44,321 nucleotides of DNA from Stenocarpella maydis (Eukaryota > Ascomycota > Sordariomycetes > Diaporthales > Diaporthaceae): the NCBI GenBank assembly GCA_002270565.1, contig NQMI01000201.1:19466-63786 (forward strand). The letters are read 5' to 3'. The position numbers were made by a program, and so were the translations under genes. Below are positions 11,270 to 20,910 of this stretch, in pieces (positions within the stretch are counted from its first letter, which is position 1; each line of letters opens with the position of its first letter). The notes beneath the pieces were generated by a model. It was not told the DNA's origin. It made no database searches and saw only the letters and a program-made list of their open reading frames with translations.

Positions 11270-11579
11270 CTTTCGTGCGGCAGAATTGGCCAGATCGTGG
11301 GACGAGTCAGCCTTTGCAGGTTCGTAAGTCGTTGGGCAATCACAGCCTGGTCCTCTTCCGTGTCGAGTTGTACGCGGGTAATATGTACATCCAAATATAT
11401 CATCAACTCTGATCACGCACACAGACATGGGCCGTCTTCTGAGCGTGCGGGGGATAGATTTAGATGCGTTTCATTGACGCCATGTACGGAACTTGAGTTA
11501 CTCCGACCTTCTCCAGCTGCCACAGGAAAGAGGTCCGTTGTTTTTTCGGAACCGCCGCTCCGGCGGCCATGAGTGCGAG

Positions 11580-11920
11580 CGTGCTTTTGAACAATATAAC
11601 ACCCCTTAAGGTCAGCTAAAAACAAAAAGTTAAAAATATATATTAAGTAAAGGTAGGTTCTAAACTGTATACTGTAAAGCGCTATAATTATACATATTCC
11701 TTTCCAGTAGGCTTAATAAGAGTAATAATTAAAAGAAAGTAATTTAAATGCTATATATTATAAATTTTAATTCTAATATTCTTTTAATTTTAATCCAAAG
11801 GCTTTATGTATTTCATTAAATAATTTCTATGTTATTGAATAATATATTAATATTAGCTGCGAAATATAGAATATAATATAGTTAATTAATATTTAATTAA
11901 AATAAAATTTATTATTATTA

Positions 11921-12006
<86 letters not shown>

Positions 12007-12180
12007 TATTAATTACTCAGAAGTATTTAATATAAATTAGTTTCTGTCATTATCGTAACTTAGTATAATGACTTATATTATAAGAATAAATAACAAATGT
12101 AGTTAGTTATAATATTATTAAATATTATATATAGCATGAAATTCATTTTTCATGAATGTTAATGAACGTTATTAACTCTA
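11580..12180. repeat. AT-rich repeat-derived block
   Basis: Base composition drops abruptly to nearly all A/T with TTAA, TATA and ATTA words and almost no CpG or CpA. This is the composition expected of RIP-exhausted repeat DNA in ascomycetes. No ORF or terminal repeat is recognisable. It contains the ATT microsatellite annotated separately. Confidence 0.6.
11909..12003 (+). repeat. (ATT)n microsatellite
   Basis: About 30 tandem ATT units, with one C interruption near 11921. It lies inside the AT-rich block about 600 bases upstream of the tyrosinase start. Confidence 0.95.
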
Positions 12181-12506
12181 TCTTATATTCCTTTGTCCCT
12201 TGCTTTGAAATCTGTGCTTAGTTTGAGATTTATTTCATAATTTCTGGGATCTTCTCTTTTCTCCTGATTCGAGAGCTGTGGTGGTTGCCTTGGGCCGGAC
12301 AGCGGAGGGTGCAATATAAGCCATGGCCTCTTAAAATGCCAACAGACACGACTTGCTATTACGTTGATATACACAGGTATATCCGCAATATGGAGTTATT
12401 GGTTGCGTAGATGAAATATATATTGTTCTTGATCTGGTTGTAAATGCCATGCGGAGATGCAATGTCGATCCGGGCTGACTGTGCAGCCGCCGGAAGAGAC
12501 TCGGAC

Positions 12507-12513
12507 TATATAA
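12507..12513 (+). promoter_or_regulatory. candidate TATA box of tyrosinase gene
   Basis: A TATATAA word stands about 100 bases upstream of the tyrosinase ATG at 12612, a usual distance in filamentous fungi, within otherwise mixed-composition sequence. Confidence 0.45.
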
Positions 12514-12611
12514 CTTGTGGAGGCTCGTGACAGGAACCTGATGTTGAAGTCTTCTGATATTTATTATCATTGACCTAAATTGCTTTGTCTACTGCTTTTT
12601 TTCAGGTCAGG

Positions 12612-14272
12612 ATGGCCAACAAATTGAAGATGTGGAATTTCTGCTGCAGTCTCCTGATGCTGTCGCTCCTGGTGCGAGCGACGGCTACGATCATTCAACC
12701 GCCTGCGCATGGCTTATTATTACAGACAGACATGTATTTGATATAACTTTCCGCATTCATGGTCACATGAGCTGACTGCTAGCACTATCTTAGTCTTCGG
12801 AACCCAGTCTATCCTCTCGATGACGTAGACAATCTGGAACAGTCTACGATGCCCAAGGTCGATGAATGGCTGAATGAGAAGACATCAGCTGGAAGCAATA
12901 ATGGATGTACTCTAGAAAACGCTGTGGTACGCAGAGAGTGGTACGTATACAGCTTTTCTGACAGCCTGGAGATTCAACAACGCTAAGTCTAGTGGATAGG
13001 AGCGATATGTCTGAGACACAGAGGCAGGACTACGTCGCTGCTGTGACGTGCCTGATGAGGCTGCCACCTACGTCCAACCTAACAAGATTTCCAGGAGCTC
13101 TAAGCCGTTACGATGACTTTGTGGCATACCACATGACCCACGCAAGTGAGTATATTGATTTATGATATCTGGATTCCCAAGGGCGGCTTGCTTGGCGTAC
13201 GTGGAGAAAAGAGATTACTGACGGGAACGGGCTCAGTGCAACTTCACGACAACCTGCATCTCTTCGGTGCGCATAAGTACTTCGTTTGGTTGTTCGAAAA
13301 GGCCCTTCGCGACGAGTGCGGTTACACGGGTTACCAACCGGTACATACCTTGCCTGTGGCTTGTGCAGCCAGTGTGTGTCGTTGTGACTGACTGTGCAAT
13401 AGTATATGAATTACGACCGTTATGCGAGTGACCCATTCAATTCTCCTTTACTCAATGGCAACGCATCTAGCTTGGGAAGCAACGGCGTGTTTGAACCCAC
13501 TTATAAGGGGATTCCACAGCCTGGCCGAAACCCCAACATTATCAAGTCCGGGGGCGGTGGAGGCTGCGCCATAAAAGGTCCTTTCTCGGAGTCAGTTACC
13601 CAATTGCTATTTAATTTCAGGGATGCCGAATCGGCATAGTTACCACTAACGATTCAACAGTATGGTCGTGAGCTTAGGACCCACCTCGACGTCGACCGGT
13701 ACCAATCTCCCAAAGAATCCAAAAGCCGATGGTACAGGGTCGAACCCACGGTGCTTGCGTCGCGATATAAACAAGGATGCGTTCATGGGCGCTACGGCAG
13801 ATCGGGTTTTTAACCTGATCACCAAGAGCAACGACATCAACAGCTTCTACAACACTTTACTCGCGATGCCGCCACCAAAGAACGACTCATATCCCTGGGG
13901 TGTAAGAGAATCCTGTATTTCATCAATCGCGCGTGACTGTAACTCATACTTCTTCACCAGGTTCATACAGCAGGCCATTATGTCGCCGCAGTTGATCCAG
14001 GAGGCGATCCCATGACTTCCCCCGGAGACCCACTCTTCTACTTCCACCATACCTCTCTCGACCGTATCTGGTGGATTTGGCAGATGCAAGATGTGGATAA
14101 TCGCTTGTACGCCTTGCCTAATGCCAGTATGCCTATGTTGCGTCGTCGAAAGGCTCCCGACCCACACGATGTTGTTGTGGACATGGAATGGCTTGGGCCT
14201 CCGATCAAACTTTCCGAAACACATGACCAGCTTGGTGGAAATGATGGAAAGTTCTGCTACGTATATGTTTGA
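12612..14272 (+). CDS. secreted tyrosinase (type-3 copper, common central domain)
   Basis: Seven exons splice into one open frame of 419 residues: 12612-12733, 12794-12940, 13000-13145, 13237-13340, 13403-13590, 13661-13901 and 13961-14272. All introns are 59-91 bases with good borders, and intron 5 has a CACTAAC branch. Residues 1-25 form a signal peptide, so the enzyme is probably secreted. CuA ligands fit H-x7-H-x8-H: His134 (in VAYH), His142 (in QLH) and His151 (in GAHKYF). CuB ligands are His318 and His322 (VHTAGH) and the HH pair at 345-346 in FYFHHTSLDRIWW. Such enzymes oxidise monophenols or catechols to o-quinones. The end, GGNDGKFCYVYV, is typical of short tyrosinases that lack the large C-terminal cap. 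The motif normally read PYW (Trp) after CuA reads PYM here, where exon 5 begins. No frameshift is needed, in contrast to the two pseudogenes upstream. Confidence 0.9.
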
Positions 14273-14476
14273 GCTGGTAGGGGTCTCAGCGTAGAATGAC
14301 GAGGAAGTCACTGTCTGACCCGGTTGTATGGACTTCCTAATAAAGTTAACCTCGTTCTTCTCCATCCAGATGTCCTCTAGTGCCTATAATGCGTGAGATT
14401 TTCAACCAATTTGCCTTTAATGTCGAATTCTACTCATTATGGTAGTAGTGTCTTTAGTTCGCCTTTCCGTATCAAC

Positions 14477-15589
14477 TCATTCAACGAGAACAACATTACC
14501 CGTTCGCAAAGCCGTCTTCACAGCAGCTGCAACCCTGACAGCATCCAGACCATCCCTCCCACTGCACACCGGCTCCTCAAGGCCCTGGATTACCCTGCCA
14601 AAGTGCGCAAGCTGCAGCTCGAAGGGCGGCTTGGTCTTCTCCTCCTCGCTCAGCCAGTCCAGGAGGTCCTCTGTGACTTCACTGAGCTGACTGTCCCACG
14701 ACTTGTTCACACCATTGCGCGTGTCATAAAAGCTTCTCCTCAGATCAGGAATGCTTAGAGTGCCATTCGTCCCGAAGATTCGATAGACATCTCTACCTGT
14801 CCTGGGAATAAGGGGATTTTCCCCAGTGCCCATCTCGAAAGCATGTGGACTTACAGCAGCATCACTAAGCAGAAATGTCCCGACGGCCCCGCTGGCGAAG
14901 TGCAGTAATATGGCCGCTCCCTCTTCAGCGTCATGACCCCGGGTCTTGGGCGTCTCAAATGCAGCGACGCGGACAATGCGGCTGTCTAGTATGTAGTGCA
15001 GGATGTCAATCTCGTGGATCAAGTTTATCCAGACCGGCCCACCGCTCTCGCCGCTGCGCCTCCATTCTGCTGGCGCACCGAAGTACGATGCCGGTTTGTA
15101 TAGGGCCCAGAGACCGGAAATCGCCGTTATATGACCAAGCGAGCGTTCCTCAGATCTCAGAATGCGTTTCGCTGCCACCACGTACGGGTTGAATCGTCTG
15201 TGATGGCCTGTGAGTAGATGGAGGCTTTGTTGGGCTGCGGCGTGAGCCACAAGAGCCTCGCCTGAGGATATGTCGGTAGAGAGAGGTTTTTCGCATAAAA
15301 CGTGTACACCTGCTGAGAGGAGCTCCCTCGACAGAGCGACATGGGTCTCGTTTGGCGTGCAAACAATGGCTGCATCAGGTTTGCCGTGCGAGGATGCGAG
15401 CATATTAGAAATGGTTGGATAGCAGCTTGTTCCCAGCTCGCTTGCAAAAGAAGCTGCTGCTGGACTTGGGTCGACAATGCACTGGAGCGAGCAGTGGGTG
15501 TCTTGTATTACAGCCCTTGCATGCCTCGGTCCTATCAAGCCCGCACCGATGATGGCCACATTGATGATTTGTTGTGATGATGTAGCCAT
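14477..15589 (-). CDS. Gfo/Idh/MocA-family NAD(P)-dependent oxidoreductase, QutH-like
   Basis: Intronless, 370 residues, which is normal for the family. The N-terminal Rossmann fold starts with VAIIGAGLIGPRH (residues 11-23). The family's EKP motif is at 100-102 with Lys101 as the likely catalytic lysine, and the C-terminal sheet domain contains NLIHEIDILHY (189-199), which supplies His/Asp residues for substrate binding. Members oxidise hydroxyls of sugars, inositols or quinate-like compounds. The closest match I can recall is the quinate-utilisation oxidoreductase QutH type, but substrate cannot be fixed from sequence. The gene is convergent with the tyrosinase, with about 200 bases between the stops. 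Upstream, about 300 bases separate its start from the methyltransferase stop on the same strand. Confidence 0.85.
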   Translation of the reverse strand: MATSSQQIINVAIIGAGLIGPRHARAVIQDTHCSLQCIVDPSPAAASFASELGTSCYPTISNMLASSHGKPDAAIVCTPNETHVALSRELLSAGVHVLCEKPLSTDISSGEALVAHAAAQQSLHLLTGHHRRFNPYVVAAKRILRSEERSLGHITAISGLWALYKPASYFGAPAEWRRSGESGGPVWINLIHEIDILHYILDSRIVRVAAFETPKTRGHDAEEGAAILLHFASGAVGTFLLSDAAVSPHAFEMGTGENPLIPRTGRDVYRIFGTNGTLSIPDLRRSFYDTRNGVNKSWDSQLSEVTEDLLDWLSEEEKTKPPFELQLAHFGRVIQGLEEPVCSGRDGLDAVRVAAAVKTALRTGNVVLVE

Positions 15590-15889
15590 GTTGCAATATT
15601 CTCAGTTGAATGGCTTTCAGTAAGTCGAGGCGTAGCCACAACTTGTAATTGAGGCGAGTCCTGATGAGGTAGCTGATAGCAAATACACTCAGCTCAGCTA
15701 GCCAGCCTTTGTGGTCGAGATTTGCTCCGAATATCGTCTGTCCCGCCCGAGCGGCTAAGATATATTCCGGCCGGTTCGGCGTCGACAATCCCGAACAGCC
15801 AATTCGGCGGGCGCATTTGCCCCAGTCGAGCCGGCGTGTGCTTCCCCGAAAAGATGGTCAGTTACTCGGCCGAGCGTGTCTGCCGAACG

Positions 15890-16771
15890 TCAAAGGTCTT
15901 TCCATTTCCACACACACCACTCGTGAAGCTTTTCATCGTCCCAGTCCTCGAGGTTGATCTCCGCCCGGCCCTCTTGCTCAGCGACCAGGCCACCCGCCTC
16001 CATGAGCTCCCAAAACTCCCTGATGTGGTCGATATAGGCGATCCTCATCGCATACATGACGATTGCCCGGGCATTTTTTGACCGGCGTAGACACTTCAGA
16101 ATCGTCTGGCTCACCAGGCGAGGGTGGTCCTCGGTGTACATGGTGTCAGCCGTGACGATGACGGGAAACGCAGTCTCCTCATTCACTTCGATGGTTGTCG
16201 GTTTCGCGTGGCTGTCCTCGGATGGAGTGTGGATATATATCTTTTCTGGGCTGTTCCAATCCAGAGTGCCACACGTGACTCTCCCACCGTTGGCTTCCAA
16301 GGCGTCTTTATTCAGTTCAGCGTTCGCCTGCACACCCGGAACGATGGTGGGCAAGTCTGTAAGCAACGCGCTGGCACCCCAGACTGCGGCGGCTGCGATT
16401 CCGGTCAGACCAGTGCCTGCACCGAGCTCGAGGATAGAGTAACTAGTGTCGGGGTCCCTGAGCTGAGACTGGTTTACCTGCAGCTTATGGAGCTGCTTAG
16501 AGAGGAGGAGTGCTGAGCTCCATGTCACCAGATGCAAGCCTTCAGCTTCGCAGCTCGCTTCCGAGATAACAAGGGAGAAACTGTCTTTTTCATTAGTAGG
16601 TACAGTATATTCGGACGGTCTGGGGCGCTCCATGGTCTGTGTCGTTGGGGATATGAGCTGTCTGTGTGTCGTCGGCGTTATTTCTGTGGCAGTGAAAATT
16701 TGATCGAGAGTGTGAAAAAAATGTCGGCGATGGCTCCCATAGTGCGATGTTATCTGGTGGTCCGTGCTCAA
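15890..16771 (-). CDS. class I SAM methyltransferase, putative lysine methyltransferase (METTL21/EFM-like)
   Basis: Intronless, 293 residues from the first ATG. It shows motif I ELGAGTG at residues 115-121 preceded by the TWSSALLLSK segment (83-92), then a DLP motif (TDLP) and VTADTMYTEDH. The C-terminal segment is EDWDDEKLHEWCVWKW. This arrangement (W-x2-A-x-L before motif I) is that of the Methyltransf_16 group, which methylates lysines on proteins such as elongation factors or chaperones. The target cannot be assigned. The first 46 residues are His/Thr-rich and not family-like. Met47 (ATG at 16633), giving a 247-residue protein, is a better start by family length. It is probably cytosolic, since no signal peptide is seen. 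Confidence 0.8.
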   Translation of the reverse strand: MSTDHQITSHYGSHRRHFFHTLDQIFTATEITPTTHRQLISPTTQTMERPRPSEYTVPTNEKDSFSLVISEASCEAEGLHLVTWSSALLLSKQLHKLQVNQSQLRDPDTSYSILELGAGTGLTGIAAAAVWGASALLTDLPTIVPGVQANAELNKDALEANGGRVTCGTLDWNSPEKIYIHTPSEDSHAKPTTIEVNEETAFPVIVTADTMYTEDHPRLVSQTILKCLRRSKNARAIVMYAMRIAYIDHIREFWELMEAGGLVAEQEGRAEINLEDWDDEKLHEWCVWKWKDL

Positions 16772-17304
16772 ACCCGCAGTAAGACTGTGAAAACTGACTC
16801 CTCTAGTGGAGGAAAGTTGCGACTAGAATGATGGGGGATGTCAGTATTATTGGCTAAATTAAAGGCCCTTGGGGTATGCCCTGCTTTCTAATTTTAAGTC
16901 ACTATGTGGTAGCTAGCACTTAGAGGTCTTTACGGCTGATTTCACCTAGCTGCCTGATCCATAGTCCTATGTCTAGAACAAGGCTCAATTTCGATGTGGG
17001 TGAGCGAACTCATTTATGTCAACTAATCTGTGTGCGTGGATGTTCCCCGTGATCAGGAACTATCCTGAAAACATTTGAACAAGTACAGCACATTTTGCAA
17101 GATTCCCTCCTTTTCCCCATCCGCTCATGGATACCATCAATACGAAGGCTGGCCTTTTCGTCTGTTGGAATTGCTTTGGAGAATCCGCAGCCAGACTGGC
17201 CCTATTAATTCCAGATTAAAGATCCAGATTCCTATTGGGCTGGCTAGAAGCAGTTCTAGAGGATGTAGTGTAGCTTATATAGCCGTCGCGTTACAATGTG
17301 TTGC
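16772..17304. other. intergenic region
   Basis: No gene seen. It should include the promoter of the methyltransferase on the minus strand and the target site of the adjacent hAT-like element. Confidence 0.4.
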
Positions 17305-17312
17305 CTGAATGT

Positions 17313-17782
17313 CGGTTAGCGTTCATTCACCCAGCTTTTTGTGTTCACGCACCCAGGTCTTTCCATAGGCGCACCCAGTATAATAAACCAAGTATACAAC
17401 ATACCCAGGTCTTTTATATCTAAAGCTCCTCAACCCTACTAATAGCTACTTAACCCCTTACTTAGGCCCTACCTTATATAAAGGCCCTTTATGCATCTAA
17501 GGAAGGCCCTCTATGCACCTAAAGGAAGGCCCTCCTACCCTTTAAACCCCTCTATTCCCCTCTAAAAGGCATCCATTTAAAATTCCTTCCTCTAGGGATA
17601 TGAAGGGCATTCCTCTAGGCGCATAAAGGGGCAATAAAGGGGTATAGAGGGGTATAGAGGGGCTAGAGGGGTATGGAGGGGCTAGAGGATAGTAGAGATA
17701 CAAGAATTTATAGTGTGCTGCACGCTTAATTTCTTGTACTGGGTGCGCCCACGGAAAAAGCTGGGTGCGTGAACGCTGACCA
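17313..17782. mobile_element. hAT-like MITE, 470 bp, with 8-bp target-site duplication
   Basis: The two ends are inverted repeats. The left end reads GGTTAGCGTTCATTCACCCA followed by GCTTTTT, and the right end read inward is GGTCAGCGTTCACGCACCCA followed by GCTTTTT: three differences in 27. The element is flanked by perfect direct copies of CTGAATGT at 17305-17312 and 17783-17790. An 8-bp duplication is the hallmark of hAT transposition. Further CACCCAG motifs recur inside both ends (subterminal repeats), and the centre is made of CTAAAGG/AGGGG-rich repeats. No coding capacity is seen, so it is non-autonomous. A related, shorter copy lies at 39527-39738. Confidence 0.85.
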
Positions 17783-17790
17783 CTGAATGT

Positions 17791-18454
17791 GGCTAGGAAC
17801 GTCATGGGTCCTACGGTGCATAACAAGTGCAAGGATATACCAATTGATTTATATACTGGCTCATCAGCCCTAATATCCCAGAACGGAAGGTAACGGCTTG
17901 CAGAAGGGAATAGAAAACCTATGGGATAGAATATAATTCGAACCTGAAACAGAACCGTATATAAACCGGATGGGAATGTGACTCCGAGTGAGCTATTCTA
18001 AATGCACCGCCTTTCTTCTACCTTAGTTAAGCCTTCCTGACTCTTGAACACCTCCCGCCCCTTCTACCCACTCAGAGCGTAAAAAATGGTACAGGATTTA
18101 TCGCATTCGCTTTCGACCGGTATTTGGGTTTTTGGCGGCCGCCTTCCCTCCACCCCAGACCGCCTCCGGGATACTTGAGTACAAGGGTTCGCATTCAAAC
18201 CATTCACATCAAATTAGGCTTATCAACATTGAAGCGAATATATCAACTCCATCACCCAATGGAAAATCGACAGGTTAGCTAATGAAGTTCCCACCTCCAG
18301 ATCAGGATGTCAAAGAATAAGACGAGCAGTTCCTGCATGACGCCACTGGGCAAGGGTATCTTGGGTATTAGGCGTTCTAGTCATCCGAACTTGGTCATGG
18401 GGCCCGCTAAAGCACGGGAGCCTGTACCTCATTACCCACTTTGATGAAGTGAAC
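17791..18454. other. intergenic region
   Basis: No gene seen. Composition is intermediate. The right part leads directly into the Mutator-like element. Confidence 0.4.
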
Positions 18455-18599
18455 AACTCTAACCGGTACGTAGCTCGCTTAAAATACGCTAAAGCTCGGT
18501 AATAAACTCTATCCGAATTAGGCTTCACTGAGTAGAGACCGTTTTTTATAAGTATATTAGATTATATATATAATATACGCTTATATATATTTTAAATTC

Positions 18600-18626
18600 A
18601 AATAAATAAATAAATAAACAAACAAA

Positions 18627-18697
<71 letters not shown>

Positions 18698-18714
18698 ATA
18701 GATAAATAGATAAA
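18600..18714 (+). repeat. (AAAT)n microsatellite inside the Mutator-like element
   Basis: About 28 tandem tetranucleotide units (AAAT/AATA phase) with a few AAAC and GATA variants, ending near 18714. Confidence 0.95.
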
Positions 18715-18752
18715 ATTTAAATACAAAATTACTTATTTAGTTATTAATATAA

Positions 18753-18876
18753 TTATTTATTTAATTCATTATTTATTTAATTCATTATTTATTTAATTCA
18801 TTATTCATTTAATTCATTATTTATTTAATTCATTATTTATTTAATTCATTATTTATTTAATTGATTATTCATTTAA
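18753..18876 (+). repeat. 16-bp minisatellite, about 7.5 copies
   Basis: The unit ATTTATTTAATTCATT is repeated head to tail with single-base variants (CATTTAATTCATT, TTGATT). It is distinct from the adjacent tetranucleotide tract and is also contained in the Mutator-like element. Confidence 0.9.
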
Positions 18877-19122
18877 GGACTGATTTAGTTACTTATTTAA
18901 ATATTTGTGTAATTATGGATTTAAATACTTATTGAATTTTAAAATATATTTAAAATTAATTTACAATACATTTTTATAAAGTATTTTATAAAAATTTAGT
19001 ATCCTTAGTTAGAAAGGGTATTCCTGTATATAGCCTACCTAACCCCTTTTAGAAGAAAAACCCCCTGTAATTTTAAGCGAACTTTAGCGTAATTTAAGCG
19101 AGCTACCAGCCTAACTCTAACC

Positions 19123-19864
19123 TCATGCAATAGCGTCTGGCAGGGCACTGAGGCGGGAGCGAACCCTGAGCAACCTCCCGTACGGGAAGCTCAGGTCCAA
19201 TGTAGGGCGCTGCAGCTGAATTGATAGAATAAATACACCCCCAGGCAATGTAACGCCCTTTTCAACTAGCTCTCTTTATAACTTATATATATTTATAGAA
19301 GCTTAATTAATGTGCTAAAGTATCATTTATTTTTTAAAAAAATATATAATATAATATAATTATGATGGTACGGCGTTATAGACTGCTAGGGAACCAACCT
19401 CTCGGTTGGAAATTCGGGTCTTTTGGCCAATTGGCCGTTGGACCAATCGTAGTACGTTGCCTGAGCATTACGTACTATGTGTCATTTCGCATCCCAGACT
19501 CATGACTATTATGGGAAAGGCCACTACTATATGAGCAAAAATGCGACGCTATACCGTGACAGTTGCATCCGGGGGCTCACTCTACATATGGTATGGTTCT
19601 GCGTACTGTTTGGTGGTCGACCGAGGTTGGGTCTCCGGGCTGTGCTTGGCACGGGTGACGGCGGGAGTCTTGCCGGAAACATACTAGTAGGTAGATGCAG
19701 CATCTGTTTGTCTGGCATTCTGACCTCCCTTTTACATTTCCTTCAGTCCATTCTTAACGTTCACAGAGGCAGGCGTTCTGGCTGTGGGAGCTCCTACGCG
19801 TAGACTGCTGTTCCTGTCCCACGTTGTATTACAATTAACCAGAGTCATAGCCCAAAGATCCGTC
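19123..19864. other. intergenic region upstream of the esterase
   Basis: No gene is supported. An AT-rich stretch lies at about 19260-19370, and short palindromes (CCAACC...GGTTGG, TTGGCCAATTGGCC) lie at 19390-19440. An in-frame ATG at 19784 would extend the downstream esterase, but the signal peptide supports the later start. Confidence 0.4.
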
Positions 19865-20766
19865 ATGCGTCCGTCCGGGTTTGTCCTGGCTGCCGCAAGC
19901 CTCACGGCCGCCCAGGGCACCGCCTCAAACTGCACCGGCGGCCTCTACATGCTCGTCGCCCGCGCAACAGGCGAGGCCCCCGGAACCGGCCGAGTAGGCG
20001 TTGTCGCCCGGAATGTGTCGTCCGCCATCCCGGACTCAATCATCCAGCCCATCATCTACCCTGCCACACTCCTCAATTACACCGAGTCAGAGACAGCAGG
20101 AGTGGAGGCGATGACCTCAGCGATAAAGGACCGCGTGGCAGCCTGCCCCGAGGGCAAGATTGCTCTGCTGGGCTTTTCTCAAGGCGCGCAGGTCTCAGCA
20201 GACGCGGTGTGCGGGCGCGACGACGGCACGGGCACCGCGTTCACGGACACGCCGGAGCTCGGGGCCGAGTACGCGGAGAATATTGTTGCTGTGATCATGT
20301 TTGGTGACCCCAGCCATTCTGTCAACGCCACGTTTAACCAGGGCAATAGCACGAGGAATGGTGTAAGTCGGGCGCCCACTACAACTGCGCTGCGAGCCGC
20401 TGGACGGTTTCAAACGGCTGACGTGATGCGTTCCAGATCTTTGCGAGGAACAACGTCACCGCGTGCGAGCCATTCACAAGCAAGATGCGCTCGTGGTGCG
20501 ATGCCAACGATCTCTACTGTGCCAGCGGGAACAGCTCCAGGGTCCACGGCTCCTACTTCAACAACACGGTGTACCTGGCTGACGCTTCGTCCTTTGTAAT
20601 CAGCCAGTTCAACCAAGCTAGTGCTGGAGCCGGGAACGACAGCAGTACGTCCAACTCGACGGACTCTTCTGCCAGTGGCAGTCATTCCCTGAGAACGAGC
20701 ATGGGGCAGATGTCATCAGCTGCATTTGCAGCGGCCTGTGGAAGCTTATTATTTCCCCTGCTATAG
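19865..20766 (+). CDS. cutinase/acetylxylan-esterase family (CE5) esterase, predicted GPI-anchored
   Basis: Two exons, 19865-20362 and 20437-20766, with a phase-0 intron (GTAAGT donor, GCTGAC branch, CCAG acceptor), give 275 residues. A signal peptide covers residues 1-20. The serine-hydrolase motif GFSQG is at 103-107 (Ser105). The paired-cysteine loop CDANDLYC (187-194) gives Asp191, and VHGSYF gives His203, completing a cutinase-fold triad. The C-terminus is Ser/Thr/Asn-rich (about 220-255) and ends in a hydrophobic tail (AAFAAACGSLLFPLL), which predicts GPI attachment to membrane or wall. It should cleave cutin, acetyl-xylan or similar surface esters; sequence alone does not tell which. 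The start was chosen at 19865 because the signal peptide begins there; a 27-codon longer frame has no signal. It is convergent with the gene ending at 20911. Confidence 0.85.
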
Positions 20767-20910
20767 AGTGGGTTCGGCATCTGCATTTGCCCATCATATT
20801 GCACTCGGAAGAGACTGATATAATCCATAGAGGGCAATAATTTTATATTTCTTTGTTGTGTGCGGATATCTACTCCTTCTCCAATCGTCAACGATTCAAG
20901 AGTGCAGTTA

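Larger units (their letters stand above)
18465..19112. mobile_element. Mutator-like MITE, 648 bp, with 10-bp target-site duplication
   Basis: The ends are inverted repeats of about 30 bases. The left contains GTAGCTCGCTTAAAATACGC followed by TAAAGCTCG, and the right read inward contains GTAGCTCGCTTAAATTACGC followed by TAAAGTTCG. Identical direct repeats AACTCTAACC stand at 18455-18464 and 19113-19122. A 9-11 bp duplication is characteristic of Mutator-like elements. The inside is AT-rich and made mostly of tandem repeats, with no coding capacity. The outermost few bases of the two ends match imperfectly, so the exact borders may be off by one or two bases. Confidence 0.75.

Noticed and set aside
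12612..14272. Tyrosinase as a pseudogene, like its upstream neighbours
   Set aside because: All seven exons join in one frame with standard splice sites, and all six copper ligands are present.
13847..14365. 172-codon minus frame over the tyrosinase CuB exons
   Set aside because: It is antisense to copper-ligand coding sequence; no domain or signal peptide.
18600..18876. Direct repeats that could suggest a CRISPR array
   Set aside because: Units are contiguous with no unique spacers, and this is a eukaryotic genome; they are micro- and minisatellites.
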